Shown in pieces: positions 33,875 to 40,892 of a stretch of 64,000 nt of DNA. Origin of the DNA: an uncultured Sphaerochaeta sp. (GTDB lineage: Bacteria > Spirochaetota > Spirochaetia > Sphaerochaetales > Sphaerochaetaceae); NCBI RefSeq assembly GCF_963667405.1, contig NZ_OY763408.1, positions 1,759,757 through 1,823,756 on the forward strand. Direction: 5' to 3'. Under the pieces are notes generated by a model, which was given only the letters and a program-made list of their open reading frames with translations, made no database searches and was not told where the DNA came from. The position numbers and the translations under genes are program-made. Every line of letters begins with the position of its first letter. The stretch's first letter is position 1.

Positions 33875-34453
33875 CTATTCGAGAACTTCACTCTCCAATT
33901 GTTGGTCCAGATAGGCCATAAGGACTTCCGCCTTGACCAAAGCAGCCTCCGCCTGTGCTTCCTGGGCTTCGGCTTTCGCCATCTCCAGATCACGCTGCAA
34001 AGCCTCAGCCTGCATCTGATACGCATCCTTGAGATTCTTCACCGGATAGGAAGCCAGCACCCACACAGTTCCATCAGGAGCAGTATACCGTTCCTCGATC
34101 GATACCCCACGCAACCCGATGCTTACCGTCTGCACACTCAGGTTCTGCAAAACTTCCAGCATCTGCTTGTTGCGCAAGGCTTCCCCTGCTTCCTCGACAA
34201 AGGTGACCAAGGCATTGTCCACGTTCGTGGAAGCCCAACGACCAATGGCATCCTTTGCGGCCGATTCAGCTCTCAGGGTGCTCAGTTGCACCGTCGACTG
34301 CTTGGCACTGCCCACCTCATAGTGGAGGGAGCGGGTGCTCTTCGGCGTATGGGTCGTCCAGTAGGGAGACCCGTCAGGGTTTGCTTTGGGAGTGGTTGCA
34401 CAACTTGCAAGCAGAATGGCGCAGAGAGAGAGAACAACCATGATTCGTTTCAT
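33875..34453 (-). CDS. LPP20-family lipoprotein
   Basis: A 192-residue lipoprotein with lipobox LLASC. After PYWTTHTPKSTRSLHYEVGSAKQS comes the LPP20-type core of alternating Ala-rich helices (AESAAKDAIGRWASTNVDN) and strands (APDGTVWVLASYPVKNL). The C-terminal 45 residues are a Glu/Ala-rich helix (MAKAEAQEAQAEAALVKAE), probably a coiled coil. Last of the five-gene operon, 12 bp after its neighbour, and closely similar in plan to the gene at 35237. LPP20 proteins sit in the outer membrane of diderm bacteria; their biochemical role is unknown. Confidence 0.8.
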   Translation of the reverse strand: MKRIMVVLSLCAILLASCATTPKANPDGSPYWTTHTPKSTRSLHYEVGSAKQSTVQLSTLRAESAAKDAIGRWASTNVDNALVTFVEEAGEALRNKQMLEVLQNLSVQTVSIGLRGVSIEERYTAPDGTVWVLASYPVKNLKDAYQMQAEALQRDLEMAKAEAQEAQAEAALVKAEVLMAYLDQQLESEVLE

Positions 34454-34465
34454 ACTATCGTTCCT

Positions 34466-35233
34466 TTATTCCTCGGCACAGGCCAAGCTCCAATAGGTTT
34501 GGGTGGCTCGGTCATAATACCTTGCTATGATGGTGAAGCCTTTGAGCAAACCCCTCTGGGCTTGGTACAGATGGCTTTCCATCTGTTGGTTTGCCGTGGT
34601 TACTTTTTCCACCGAGAATGCATGCTCAGTCTTCAGATCCAAGAGGTTTTGCGCAGCTGCAAAATCGGCAGCCTCCAGCGAATCGTTGAGGAAATAGTGC
34701 CGCTTTGCAGAGCCCACCCCAAACTGGTACCCCTTCACTTTGGGATAGGTGGTGATCCAGGTGGGTTTTCCGTCTTCCCCATAGGAACTCTGATAGACTC
34801 GCTTGCTCCCATCCTCCCGTGGATCCTTGACAATGACCACAGCCCCAGCCTCAGGGTCGAAATGGATTGCAAGCACCTCAAGCGCTTGGATGGTGTCAGC
34901 CATCTTGGTATCATCAAAGAATGCTGCCTCATCGCTGGCGAAGGAGAGCAGGCCTTTGTCCGACTTGTATGAGGAAACAAGCCTGCTGTCCAAGGCAAGC
35001 GCTTTCTTCAGGTGGATGGATGTGGCTGCAGAAAGAATTGCTTCCTGTACCATCCGCTCCTGCGTCGAATACGGACCCGAAAGCCCCACATAGACGTTGG
35101 AGGGATGAGAAGAAACATCCAGATAGGCCAAGGCATCCTCTTGCTTCGGCTCCATCGATACCGTCCTGCATCCAGACAGGAGTAGAACGGAACCGAGGAG
35201 TACCAGCAACACTACTGAAGGTCGCCTACCCAA
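34466..35233 (-). CDS. LPP20-like lipoprotein, divergent
   Basis: A 255-residue lipoprotein with lipobox LLLSGC. The core includes YVGLSGPYSTQERMVQEAILSAATSIHLKKAL and, later, YQFGVGSAKRHYFLNDSLEAADFAAAQNLLDLK, so the protein may hold two LPP20-like modules. The start appears to be a TTG at 35233, preceded by GGGAG inside the end of the upstream gene; 3 bp separate the two reading frames. Function unknown; the operon context links it to envelope maintenance. Confidence 0.7.
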   Translation of the reverse strand: MGRRPSVVLLVLLGSVLLLSGCRTVSMEPKQEDALAYLDVSSHPSNVYVGLSGPYSTQERMVQEAILSAATSIHLKKALALDSRLVSSYKSDKGLLSFASDEAAFFDDTKMADTIQALEVLAIHFDPEAGAVVIVKDPREDGSKRVYQSSYGEDGKPTWITTYPKVKGYQFGVGSAKRHYFLNDSLEAADFAAAQNLLDLKTEHAFSVEKVTTANQQMESHLYQAQRGLLKGFTIIARYYDRATQTYWSLACAEE

Positions 35234-35236
35234 AGC

Positions 35237-35824
35237 TTAATTGGCTCCCTTAAGCAGGTTCGCAAAGGCATCTTTCATCTTGGCATTGGCAGCTTCAGCA
35301 GCCTCGCTCTCGACGAAGGCTTCGGCGACAGCTTCTGCTGCGGGCTCGAAACTCTTCTGGATGTTTGCGATGGGAATGGTGCACAGTACCCAGACGCCAT
35401 TGTCTGCATCAACCCAGATTTCCTCGGTGGTCACGCCCGAAAGGGTTGCTTCAGCAACTTGCTGACTGATCACTTCCATTGCATCAAGGGCTTGGCGATT
35501 GTCACCGCTGCCAGCATCGTTGACGTAGGTCACGACCACTTCCTTGACCTGGGTGCTGACCCATGCGGCAATCTTGTTCTTTGCCTCAACGGTTGCACGC
35601 TTGATGGAGTTTTGTTTGTCGCTCATCTTGCCATAGCCGGTTTCATAGTGGACATCCTGCGTCGAAACAGTCTTGTACACCCACTCAGGCTGGGGAATTC
35701 CCTCGGCACCAATGACCACAGGACGAACAGGAGCCGAGGCTTCCTCAACCTTTGCCGTGGCAGCACAACCGGACAGCACGATCGAAACCATTACCAGTGT
35801 GAGAATCACAAGCCACTTTTTCAT
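35237..35824 (-). CDS. LPP20-family lipoprotein
   Basis: A 195-residue lipoprotein with lipobox VLSGC. PEWVYKTVSTQDVHYETGYGKMSDKQNSIKRATVEAKNKIAAWVSTQVKEVV is a clear LPP20 core, followed by NGVWVLCTIPIANI and an Ala/Glu-rich C-terminal helix. The layout is the same as in the gene at 33875, which suggests paralogues from duplication. The ATG at 35824 has GAGG five bases upstream, so the longer start at 35836 is not used. Confidence 0.82.
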   Translation of the reverse strand: MKKWLVILTLVMVSIVLSGCAATAKVEEASAPVRPVVIGAEGIPQPEWVYKTVSTQDVHYETGYGKMSDKQNSIKRATVEAKNKIAAWVSTQVKEVVVTYVNDAGSGDNRQALDAMEVISQQVAEATLSGVTTEEIWVDADNGVWVLCTIPIANIQKSFEPAAEAVAEAFVESEAAEAANAKMKDAFANLLKGAN

Positions 35825-35838
35825 AAAGACCTCCATAG

Positions 35839-36861
35839 TTATGTTTCATCCCCAAGCGTACTCAGCATGAGGGTAAAGAACTCATCAACACCATCGCCTG
35901 TGGCCGCACGCAACGCACGTGCCACAGCATCCGCTTCAGCCATGGCCGCTTCACGCTCAGTCTTCTCATAGGAGACATAGGTGGCGTCGGCTCCCTTCAA
36001 TTGTGCCGTAAGCACATACCGTGCATATCGGTATGGGCTGTCTGCAAGTACCATGGGCTCAACACGGTAGGTTACCGCAAGTGTCGAGGCAGCCTGTGCA
36101 CCGCCAACCTGGAACCCGAGATTCTGCAAGCCTTTCTCAAAGGCAGACTGCAGGGCAGTACTGCTCTGAGCATCGGCATCGACCATGACTTGGATGGATA
36201 TGGCCTGTGCAAGGGCCGTCAGTTCACGTTGTATCGGAGAGAAGACTTGCTGTTGCGGTTGCTTGAGCAACACTTGTATCTGATCCAGCAATGACTGCTG
36301 CTGACGCGCAAGATCACGCACACCCAGCAGTGCAACATACTGGCGCAGAGGATCGGCTGACTTGGCAAGTGCCATGCGCTGCTGTGCGATGGAAGTCGCC
36401 AAATCGCGGATTTTTCCCTGATACAAATCAGCCGTCTGCTTGCGATGCAACGCCACACGAGCATAGACCCTTCCGAGCTCATCAGTATGGACACTGACCA
36501 CCTCAGCCCCAATGATTTGGTCGGTCTCGCTGGTGATGCTTCCCATCTCCAGCATTTCGGAGGCATCGGTGAACGTGACATTGCCCTGCATGTCGGTGGC
36601 TGCTGTGCTGAGGCTGGTTACTTCGGTAACCGATTTCACCTGTGCATTGAAAACCTGTGAGAGCGAAGAGAGTGCTGCATCGACAGCACGCTGGCGCGTT
36701 GAGCCCGATCCCACAGCACACAGATACGTTGCCTCGTCATACGCTTTGTCATACGGGCTGTCCATCCAGGAAGGGTGTGCCTTTGCCTGGGGACCGGAAG
36801 CACAAGAGACAAGCAAAGCCAGGAAAGAAAGCACCAACGCCATCTTTTTCAAGGTTTTCAT
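35839..36861 (-). CDS. Large LPP20-like lipoprotein
   Basis: A 340-residue lipoprotein with lipobox LLVSC. The N-terminal half holds the LPP20 core (YLCAVGSGSTRQRAVDAALSSLSQVFNAQVKSV, then GRVYARVALHRKQTADLYQ). A Gln-rich helical stretch (about 165-225) and a second alpha/beta module (about 235-325) follow. It lies 9 bp after lpoB and 14 bp before the next gene. Function unknown. Confidence 0.78.
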   Translation of the reverse strand: MKTLKKMALVLSFLALLVSCASGPQAKAHPSWMDSPYDKAYDEATYLCAVGSGSTRQRAVDAALSSLSQVFNAQVKSVTEVTSLSTAATDMQGNVTFTDASEMLEMGSITSETDQIIGAEVVSVHTDELGRVYARVALHRKQTADLYQGKIRDLATSIAQQRMALAKSADPLRQYVALLGVRDLARQQQSLLDQIQVLLKQPQQQVFSPIQRELTALAQAISIQVMVDADAQSSTALQSAFEKGLQNLGFQVGGAQAASTLAVTYRVEPMVLADSPYRYARYVLTAQLKGADATYVSYEKTEREAAMAEADAVARALRAATGDGVDEFFTLMLSTLGDET

Positions 36862-36870
36862 AGGCTATCC

Positions 36871-37482
36871 TCAGAATTTGAACTTGCTCTGTTTGATGAG
36901 CTTCTTGATAGTCTCTTCCCCTACCCATACCTTGCGGTTTGTCTCAATGTCGATCAACTCAGCGGATACGTAGTAGGTTCTCACCATGGAGCCGCCACTT
37001 TGGTCAAGGTTGGTTCTGACCGCACCCTGCAAAAGGTAATCGGCGCCGATTTCCTTGCCCAGGGCCTTCGCCGTATCCTCACTGGCGAAGTACTGCTGCT
37101 CCTCGCGCTCATCACGGACCGAAGCACGGAAGTTCTGGTCGGCCACCATGTCGACCTTGCCGGAATTCACCAGTTCCATCTCGTAGCGCTTGGCTATGAT
37201 TGAGGTGTCAATATGTTCGCTGCTGCGGTTCATGAAGGTACCGACGATTACCACCGGGTTCTTGCCGGGATTCTTCATCTTGAACTGGTTGACCCAGGGA
37301 GAAGAAAGGCTGGACTCAACCAAAGCCTGTGCAACCAGACGGATGTCCGTATCATTCCAATTCCCGCTCAAATCAATGTCCGTATCTGCACTCAGTCGGT
37401 TGACGGAAACTGCGGACTGGCATGAGATGAGCAGCCCGGTCAACAGGACAACAAGCAACAACAGCAAAGGGATTCTTTTCAT
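36871..37482 (-). CDS. LpoB-like penicillin-binding protein activator lipoprotein
   Basis: A 203-residue lipoprotein with lipobox LLISC. The domain PVVIVGTFMNRSSEHIDTSIIAKRYEMELVNSGKVDMVADQ, then ALGKEIGADYLLQGAVR and VSAELIDIETNRKVWVGEETIKK, is the LpoB fold. In E. coli LpoB reaches from the outer membrane to activate the peptidoglycan synthase PBP1B. The DTD and VWVGEE segments are well kept, so a similar envelope job is plausible here. GAGGAG precedes the ATG. First gene of the lipoprotein operon and divergent from the COG3014-like gene. Confidence 0.87.
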   Translation of the reverse strand: MKRIPLLLLLVVLLTGLLISCQSAVSVNRLSADTDIDLSGNWNDTDIRLVAQALVESSLSSPWVNQFKMKNPGKNPVVIVGTFMNRSSEHIDTSIIAKRYEMELVNSGKVDMVADQNFRASVRDEREEQQYFASEDTAKALGKEIGADYLLQGAVRTNLDQSGGSMVRTYYVSAELIDIETNRKVWVGEETIKKLIKQSKFKF

Positions 37483-37705
37483 CGGTATTCTCCTCGTACA
37501 GGATGTTCATTTTTTTGGTCACTACATTCACAAAACAGGTTTGTGGCCACAGTGTAACAGATGACATGAGCGATGTGTAGGAATTCATCTGCGTGAACAA
37601 AGAAAATCCTGATAAAAATGTATCGGATTGTTGCGCCGGATAATCAGCAATGCTACATTGTGCCCATACAAGATTCTCTCTGCATTTTTTAGGAGACAAT
37701 TGATT

Positions 37706-39019
37706 GTGAATAGGCACACACCTCTCTGCTTTCTGCTTCTTGTCACTCTGTTGCTGTCCGGCTGCTCCTCCCGCATTGACATCTCAAATGCCCAATCGCA
37801 GTATCTGAACAGCAACTACAGCCAGGCATTTCTGGATCTTGAGCAGCAAGCACCCTCTGTGCTCAAGGCCCAAGGGCCCATCATCCTGAATTACGATTTG
37901 GGTATGCTTGCACGCCTGAACAAGGCATACAAGGATTCGAACAACTATCTCTCAGAGTCAGAACGCCTGATCAGGGAAGCCTATACCCAAAGCATCACGG
38001 CAAATGTCGCCTCCTTCATCGTCAATGACAATACCAAAGCGTATACGGGAGAGGACTACGAGGACATCTACCTCAATGTGTTCAAGGCCCTCAACTATCT
38101 GCACCAGGGAGAGGAAGAGTCAGCCCTGGTCGAGCTGAACCGCAGCATCGAAAAACAGGCATTCCTGAAGCAGAAATATGAGAAACAGGTGGAGCAAGTC
38201 GCGTCCTACCGTGAGAAACAGGGCTTGGGTTCCGTGGAAGGCCAAAGCTATGCATCATCCTTCTCCACCAGCGCCCTGGCCAACTATCTCAGTGCCGTCG
38301 TCGCCGAAGGTATGGGAGAAGAGAATACCCGTTACTATGCCATGAACCAGGTGCGCCATGCGTTTGCAAGCCAGCCGGCTCTCTATGCCTTTCCCCTCCC
38401 CTCAACTGCTGCAGAAGATCCCCAAAAGGTGGAAAGCGGGATGGGAAGGTTGCACGTAGTGGGCTTTACCGGTCAGGCTCCGCTCAAGGAGGAACGGGTC
38501 GAATCAATCTATGTGTCATATGCCAACCGGGCAAAGATTGCCTATCCAGTGTTGGTGGGAAGACCCTCACAGGTGCAGTCCATCGAAGTCAGCGTGGATG
38601 GGAATCGGGTTCAGCGCCTTGAGCGCATCGAGTCCATCAAGGATATTGCCATAGACACTTTCAGAGCAACGAGTGAGCTTGCGAAACTGAAAGCGGTTAC
38701 CCGTGCCATGGCGAAGGCAATCGGGATTGCAGCCTATGATGCAGCAGCGCTGGAGGATAACCAAGTCACTGCCGCCGAGGAGTTGCTCGGATGGATTTTC
38801 CGCATCGCCCGCGATGTCTCAGAATCTGCAGATGTCCGCAGTACTCACTTTCTCCCCTCAGAAGCTTGGGTAGGGTATCTGGACCTCCAGCCGGGAACGT
38901 ATACCGTGGAACTCTCATTCCTCAATGCATCGGGCAGGGTGCTCCACCAGGAAATTCTCCCCAATCAGGTGGTACGGGAAAATGGGGTGAACCTTGCTGA
39001 GACCTTCTGCCCCTACTAA
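37706..39019 (+). CDS. COG3014-like TPR lipoprotein
   Basis: A 437-residue lipoprotein with lipobox LLLSGC, followed by helical TPR-like repeats (about 25-230; SQYLNSNYSQAFLDLEQQAP, YLNVFKALNYLHQGEEESALVELNRSIEK) and a beta-rich C-terminal half containing GRLHVVGFTGQAPLKEERVE and YLDLQPGTYTVELSFLN. This plan matches COG3014, a family whose genes commonly sit beside LpoB. The start is taken as GTG at 37706, because AGGAG lies 10 bases before it; a TTG two codons earlier is too close. Divergent from the LpoB operon. Confidence 0.78.
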   Translation: MNRHTPLCFLLLVTLLLSGCSSRIDISNAQSQYLNSNYSQAFLDLEQQAPSVLKAQGPIILNYDLGMLARLNKAYKDSNNYLSESERLIREAYTQSITANVASFIVNDNTKAYTGEDYEDIYLNVFKALNYLHQGEEESALVELNRSIEKQAFLKQKYEKQVEQVASYREKQGLGSVEGQSYASSFSTSALANYLSAVVAEGMGEENTRYYAMNQVRHAFASQPALYAFPLPSTAAEDPQKVESGMGRLHVVGFTGQAPLKEERVESIYVSYANRAKIAYPVLVGRPSQVQSIEVSVDGNRVQRLERIESIKDIAIDTFRATSELAKLKAVTRAMAKAIGIAAYDAAALEDNQVTAAEELLGWIFRIARDVSESADVRSTHFLPSEAWVGYLDLQPGTYTVELSFLNASGRVLHQEILPNQVVRENGVNLAETFCPY

Positions 39020-39023
39020 GCAG

Positions 39024-39047
39024 AAAACCTCCCCGAAGGGAGGTCTT
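39024..39047. terminator. Bidirectional intrinsic terminator with a UUCG loop
   Basis: On the minus strand ACCTCCC-TTCG-GGGAGGT is followed by TTTTCTG, so it ends the 55-residue gene at 39067. On the plus strand the same stem follows the COG3014-like gene by 7 bp. The perfect 7-bp stem and tetraloop make this strong. Confidence 0.8.
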
Positions 39048-39066
39048 CCGAACAGAGGAAGGATTC

Positions 39067-39234
39067 CTACATTCCTTCCTCATCTTCCCGCTCAAGGCGA
39101 GCTTCCTTGTCTATTGTCTTGGGTTTAGGCTCTTTCTCCACATCTCCCATCAGCTCTCGATCATCGGATTCCCACTGAGGATCCATTTCATGGTCCTTGG
39201 GTCTTCTGATTGTGTCCCGTGTGTTCTTTCTCAT
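39067..39234 (-). CDS. Small highly charged protein (55 residues)
   Basis: A 55-residue reading frame from an ATG at 39234 to a TAG at 39067. AAGGAG lies 9 bases before the start and a UUCG-loop terminator follows 20 bp after the stop, so it has the signals of a complete small transcription unit. The protein starts MRKNTRDTIRRPKDHEMD and ends in an acidic tail with EREDEEGM. Nearly half the residues are charged, and there is no Cys and no hydrophobic segment. It is probably disordered. I do not recognise it. Its convergent neighbour is the COG3014-like gene. Confidence 0.6.
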   Translation of the reverse strand: MRKNTRDTIRRPKDHEMDPQWESDDRELMGDVEKEPKPKTIDKEARLEREDEEGM

Positions 39235-39329
39235 AATCCATCACTCCTTGTTCGATGAAATGCAAAAGAAAACAAAACCGTGGGGAACAACTCCCCTACT
39301 CACAACAATCATAGCAAAAGGGTGAAACG

Positions 39330-40220
39330 TCAAGTGGTTCGGTTGTGCCCAGGGTGTTCGAGAAAGGAGAGTACCAAATCAAACACGTCTTGCTTGTCCA
39401 CCTCCATCAGAACCTCATGGCGCATGCCATCGAATACCTTGCTTTCTACCTGCGTATAGCCTATCCGATGCAGCGAATGCTTGGTGTCGGCAAGGCCTGC
39501 GGCACCTCCGGGAACAGGATCATCAGAACCGGTGATGCAGAGAATCGGGAGCGTCGGATTGGTACAAGCATACAGCTTCCAGGCATGCAGTTTTTGCACT
39601 GAGTCGAAAATGGTATGAATCGAAGCCAGCTGATACCGGTAATTCTTCCGGTAGGGATCTGAACGGCGTTCTTCTATGACGCTGGGATCTGAACAGACCC
39701 ACTTCAGTGAAGCACTGGTGGTGAGTTTGCTGGAGATGAAGCCATACCCATGCTCGGAAAGCAACAGCATCAGGATGCGAACGAACGCCTTGCCAAACAT
39801 AATGCCGGGAACGTGGAAAGGACAGCCGGTCATTACCAGGGAGGAGAGCTGTCCATCATGCGAGCCAAGGTAGAGACGGGCAATGTTCGAACCCAGGGAG
39901 TGTCCAAGCATATGAAGGGGAACCCCAGGATGAAGATCCATGAGGAAGCAACTTATCTTGTACTGGTCCTCAACCAACACCCTGATGGGTGGCATATACC
40001 CTCGCACAAAACGGCTGTCAATGGATTCACCGTGTCCCCGCAAGTCACTTACCAAGGTACAATACCCTGCCGCTTGCAAGATGCTGGCAACCTCATGATA
40101 CCGCCCCTTGTGCTCGGCAGCCCCATGGATGATTTGTACCAAGCCTTTCGGGTTTTCAACCCCATAGAGCATGCAAGAGAGAAAAAACCCATCCATCGAT
40201 GGGACCAGAACCGGTTCCAT
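39330..40220 (-). CDS. Alpha/beta hydrolase, monoacylglycerol lipase/lysophospholipase-like
   Basis: A 296-residue hydrolase. IIHGAAEHKGRYHEVASIL near residue 32 is the oxyanion region typical of this group, Ser108 lies in the nucleophile elbow GHSLGS, the acid is in GSDDPVPGG (about 232) and the His in FDGMRHEVLME (about 264). Enzymes of this type (PldB/MGL) release fatty acids from lysophospholipids or monoacylglycerols. GAGGAGG precedes the ATG. No signal peptide is seen, so it is probably cytoplasmic or peripheral. Confidence 0.9.
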   Translation of the reverse strand: MEPVLVPSMDGFFLSCMLYGVENPKGLVQIIHGAAEHKGRYHEVASILQAAGYCTLVSDLRGHGESIDSRFVRGYMPPIRVLVEDQYKISCFLMDLHPGVPLHMLGHSLGSNIARLYLGSHDGQLSSLVMTGCPFHVPGIMFGKAFVRILMLLLSEHGYGFISSKLTTSASLKWVCSDPSVIEERRSDPYRKNYRYQLASIHTIFDSVQKLHAWKLYACTNPTLPILCITGSDDPVPGGAAGLADTKHSLHRIGYTQVESKVFDGMRHEVLMEVDKQDVFDLVLSFLEHPGHNRTT

Positions 40221-40376
40221 GGTTGCCTCCTCTACGAGTAAGTATCATGGAGGAGTCGAGCTGAAGCAAGCATAATTGCCCGGGGATGTTCTCTCCAAGG
40301 AGAGGAAATTGCGCCTTCTGTACTATTTTTTCCTTTCAAATTTGCAAAATATGTTCACTACCCCATAAGCGCCGAA

Positions 40377-40405
40377 TTGACAAGCGGTCTTTTGCATGGT
40401 AGGGT
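40377..40405 (+). promoter_or_regulatory. Probable promoter of the RRM RNA-binding protein gene
   Basis: A perfect TTGACA (40377-40382), a 17-bp gap and TAGGGT (40400-40405). It would give a 5' leader of about 155 nt. The remainder of the gap 40221-40567 holds no gene; a 6-bp hairpin CTCTCC-AA-GGAGAG lies at 40291-40304. Confidence 0.6.
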
Positions 40406-40542
40406 ACAGATGCTTTGGTTTTTGCGTTGCAGCTAGTCCCTTATCCTATCTTAGTATGTAAGCGTTCTTCACTGAATCCCACTTCCAGACAGGTTAAACG
40501 TTCAAGACTGCGCCAAAAAGAGCAAATACTCTATAGTACAGG

Positions 40543-40554
40543 CACAGGCCTGTG
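40543..40554 (+). promoter_or_regulatory. Palindrome next to the ribosome binding site of the RRM gene
   Basis: CACAGGCCTGTG is a perfect 12-bp palindrome ending one base before the AAGGA ribosome binding site (40555-40559). In the RNA it could form a small hairpin touching the site and so affect translation, as in cold-shock-type leaders. Function inferred. Confidence 0.35.
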
Positions 40555-40567
40555 AAGGATGCTTTGA

Positions 40568-40840
40568 ATGGCAAAGAAAATCTATGTTGGTAACATGAGT
40601 TACAACACCAGCGAAGAAGAGCTTCGCGACCTGTTCGCACAGTACGGTACCGTGCTGAGTGCAAACATCATCATTGACCGCGAAACCCGCCGCCCCAAGG
40701 GCTTCGGCTTCGTAGAGATGGAAGACGATTCCGCTGCTATCGCTGCAATCAGCCAGCTTGACGGCCAGGACTTTGGTGGTCGCAACCTTCGTGTCAACGA
40801 AGCTATCGCCAAGCCCCGCCCGACCTACAACCGCTACTAA
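40568..40840 (+). CDS. RRM-type RNA-binding protein
   Basis: A 90-residue protein made of one RNA recognition motif. KIYVGNM is RNP2 and RPKGFGFVEM is RNP1, with the aromatic residues in place; a short tail KPRPTYNRY follows. Single-RRM proteins of this kind occur in spirochaetes, cyanobacteria and others and act as RNA chaperones, often cold-induced. It has its own promoter, a long leader and a terminator, so it is monocistronic. Confidence 0.95.
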   Translation: MAKKIYVGNMSYNTSEEELRDLFAQYGTVLSANIIIDRETRRPKGFGFVEMEDDSAAIAAISQLDGQDFGGRNLRVNEAIAKPRPTYNRY

Positions 40841-40860
40841 GAGCGCTTGATTGAGCAACC

Positions 40861-40888
40861 AGGGAACCTCTCGGGGTTCCCTTTTTTT
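40861..40888 (+). terminator. Intrinsic terminator of the RRM gene
   Basis: AGGGAACC (40861-40868) and GGTTCCCT (40875-40882) form a perfect 8-bp stem around a 6-base loop, followed by a run of T. It ends 5 bp before the 3' end of the convergent Cache-EAL gene. Confidence 0.92.
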
Positions 40889-40892
40889 GGGC

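Noticed and set aside
33757..34026. N-terminal extension of the rhodanese protein
   Set aside because: It would cross a terminator and overlap the LPP20-like gene; the ATG at 33756 gives a proper lipoprotein signal and has a ribosome binding site.
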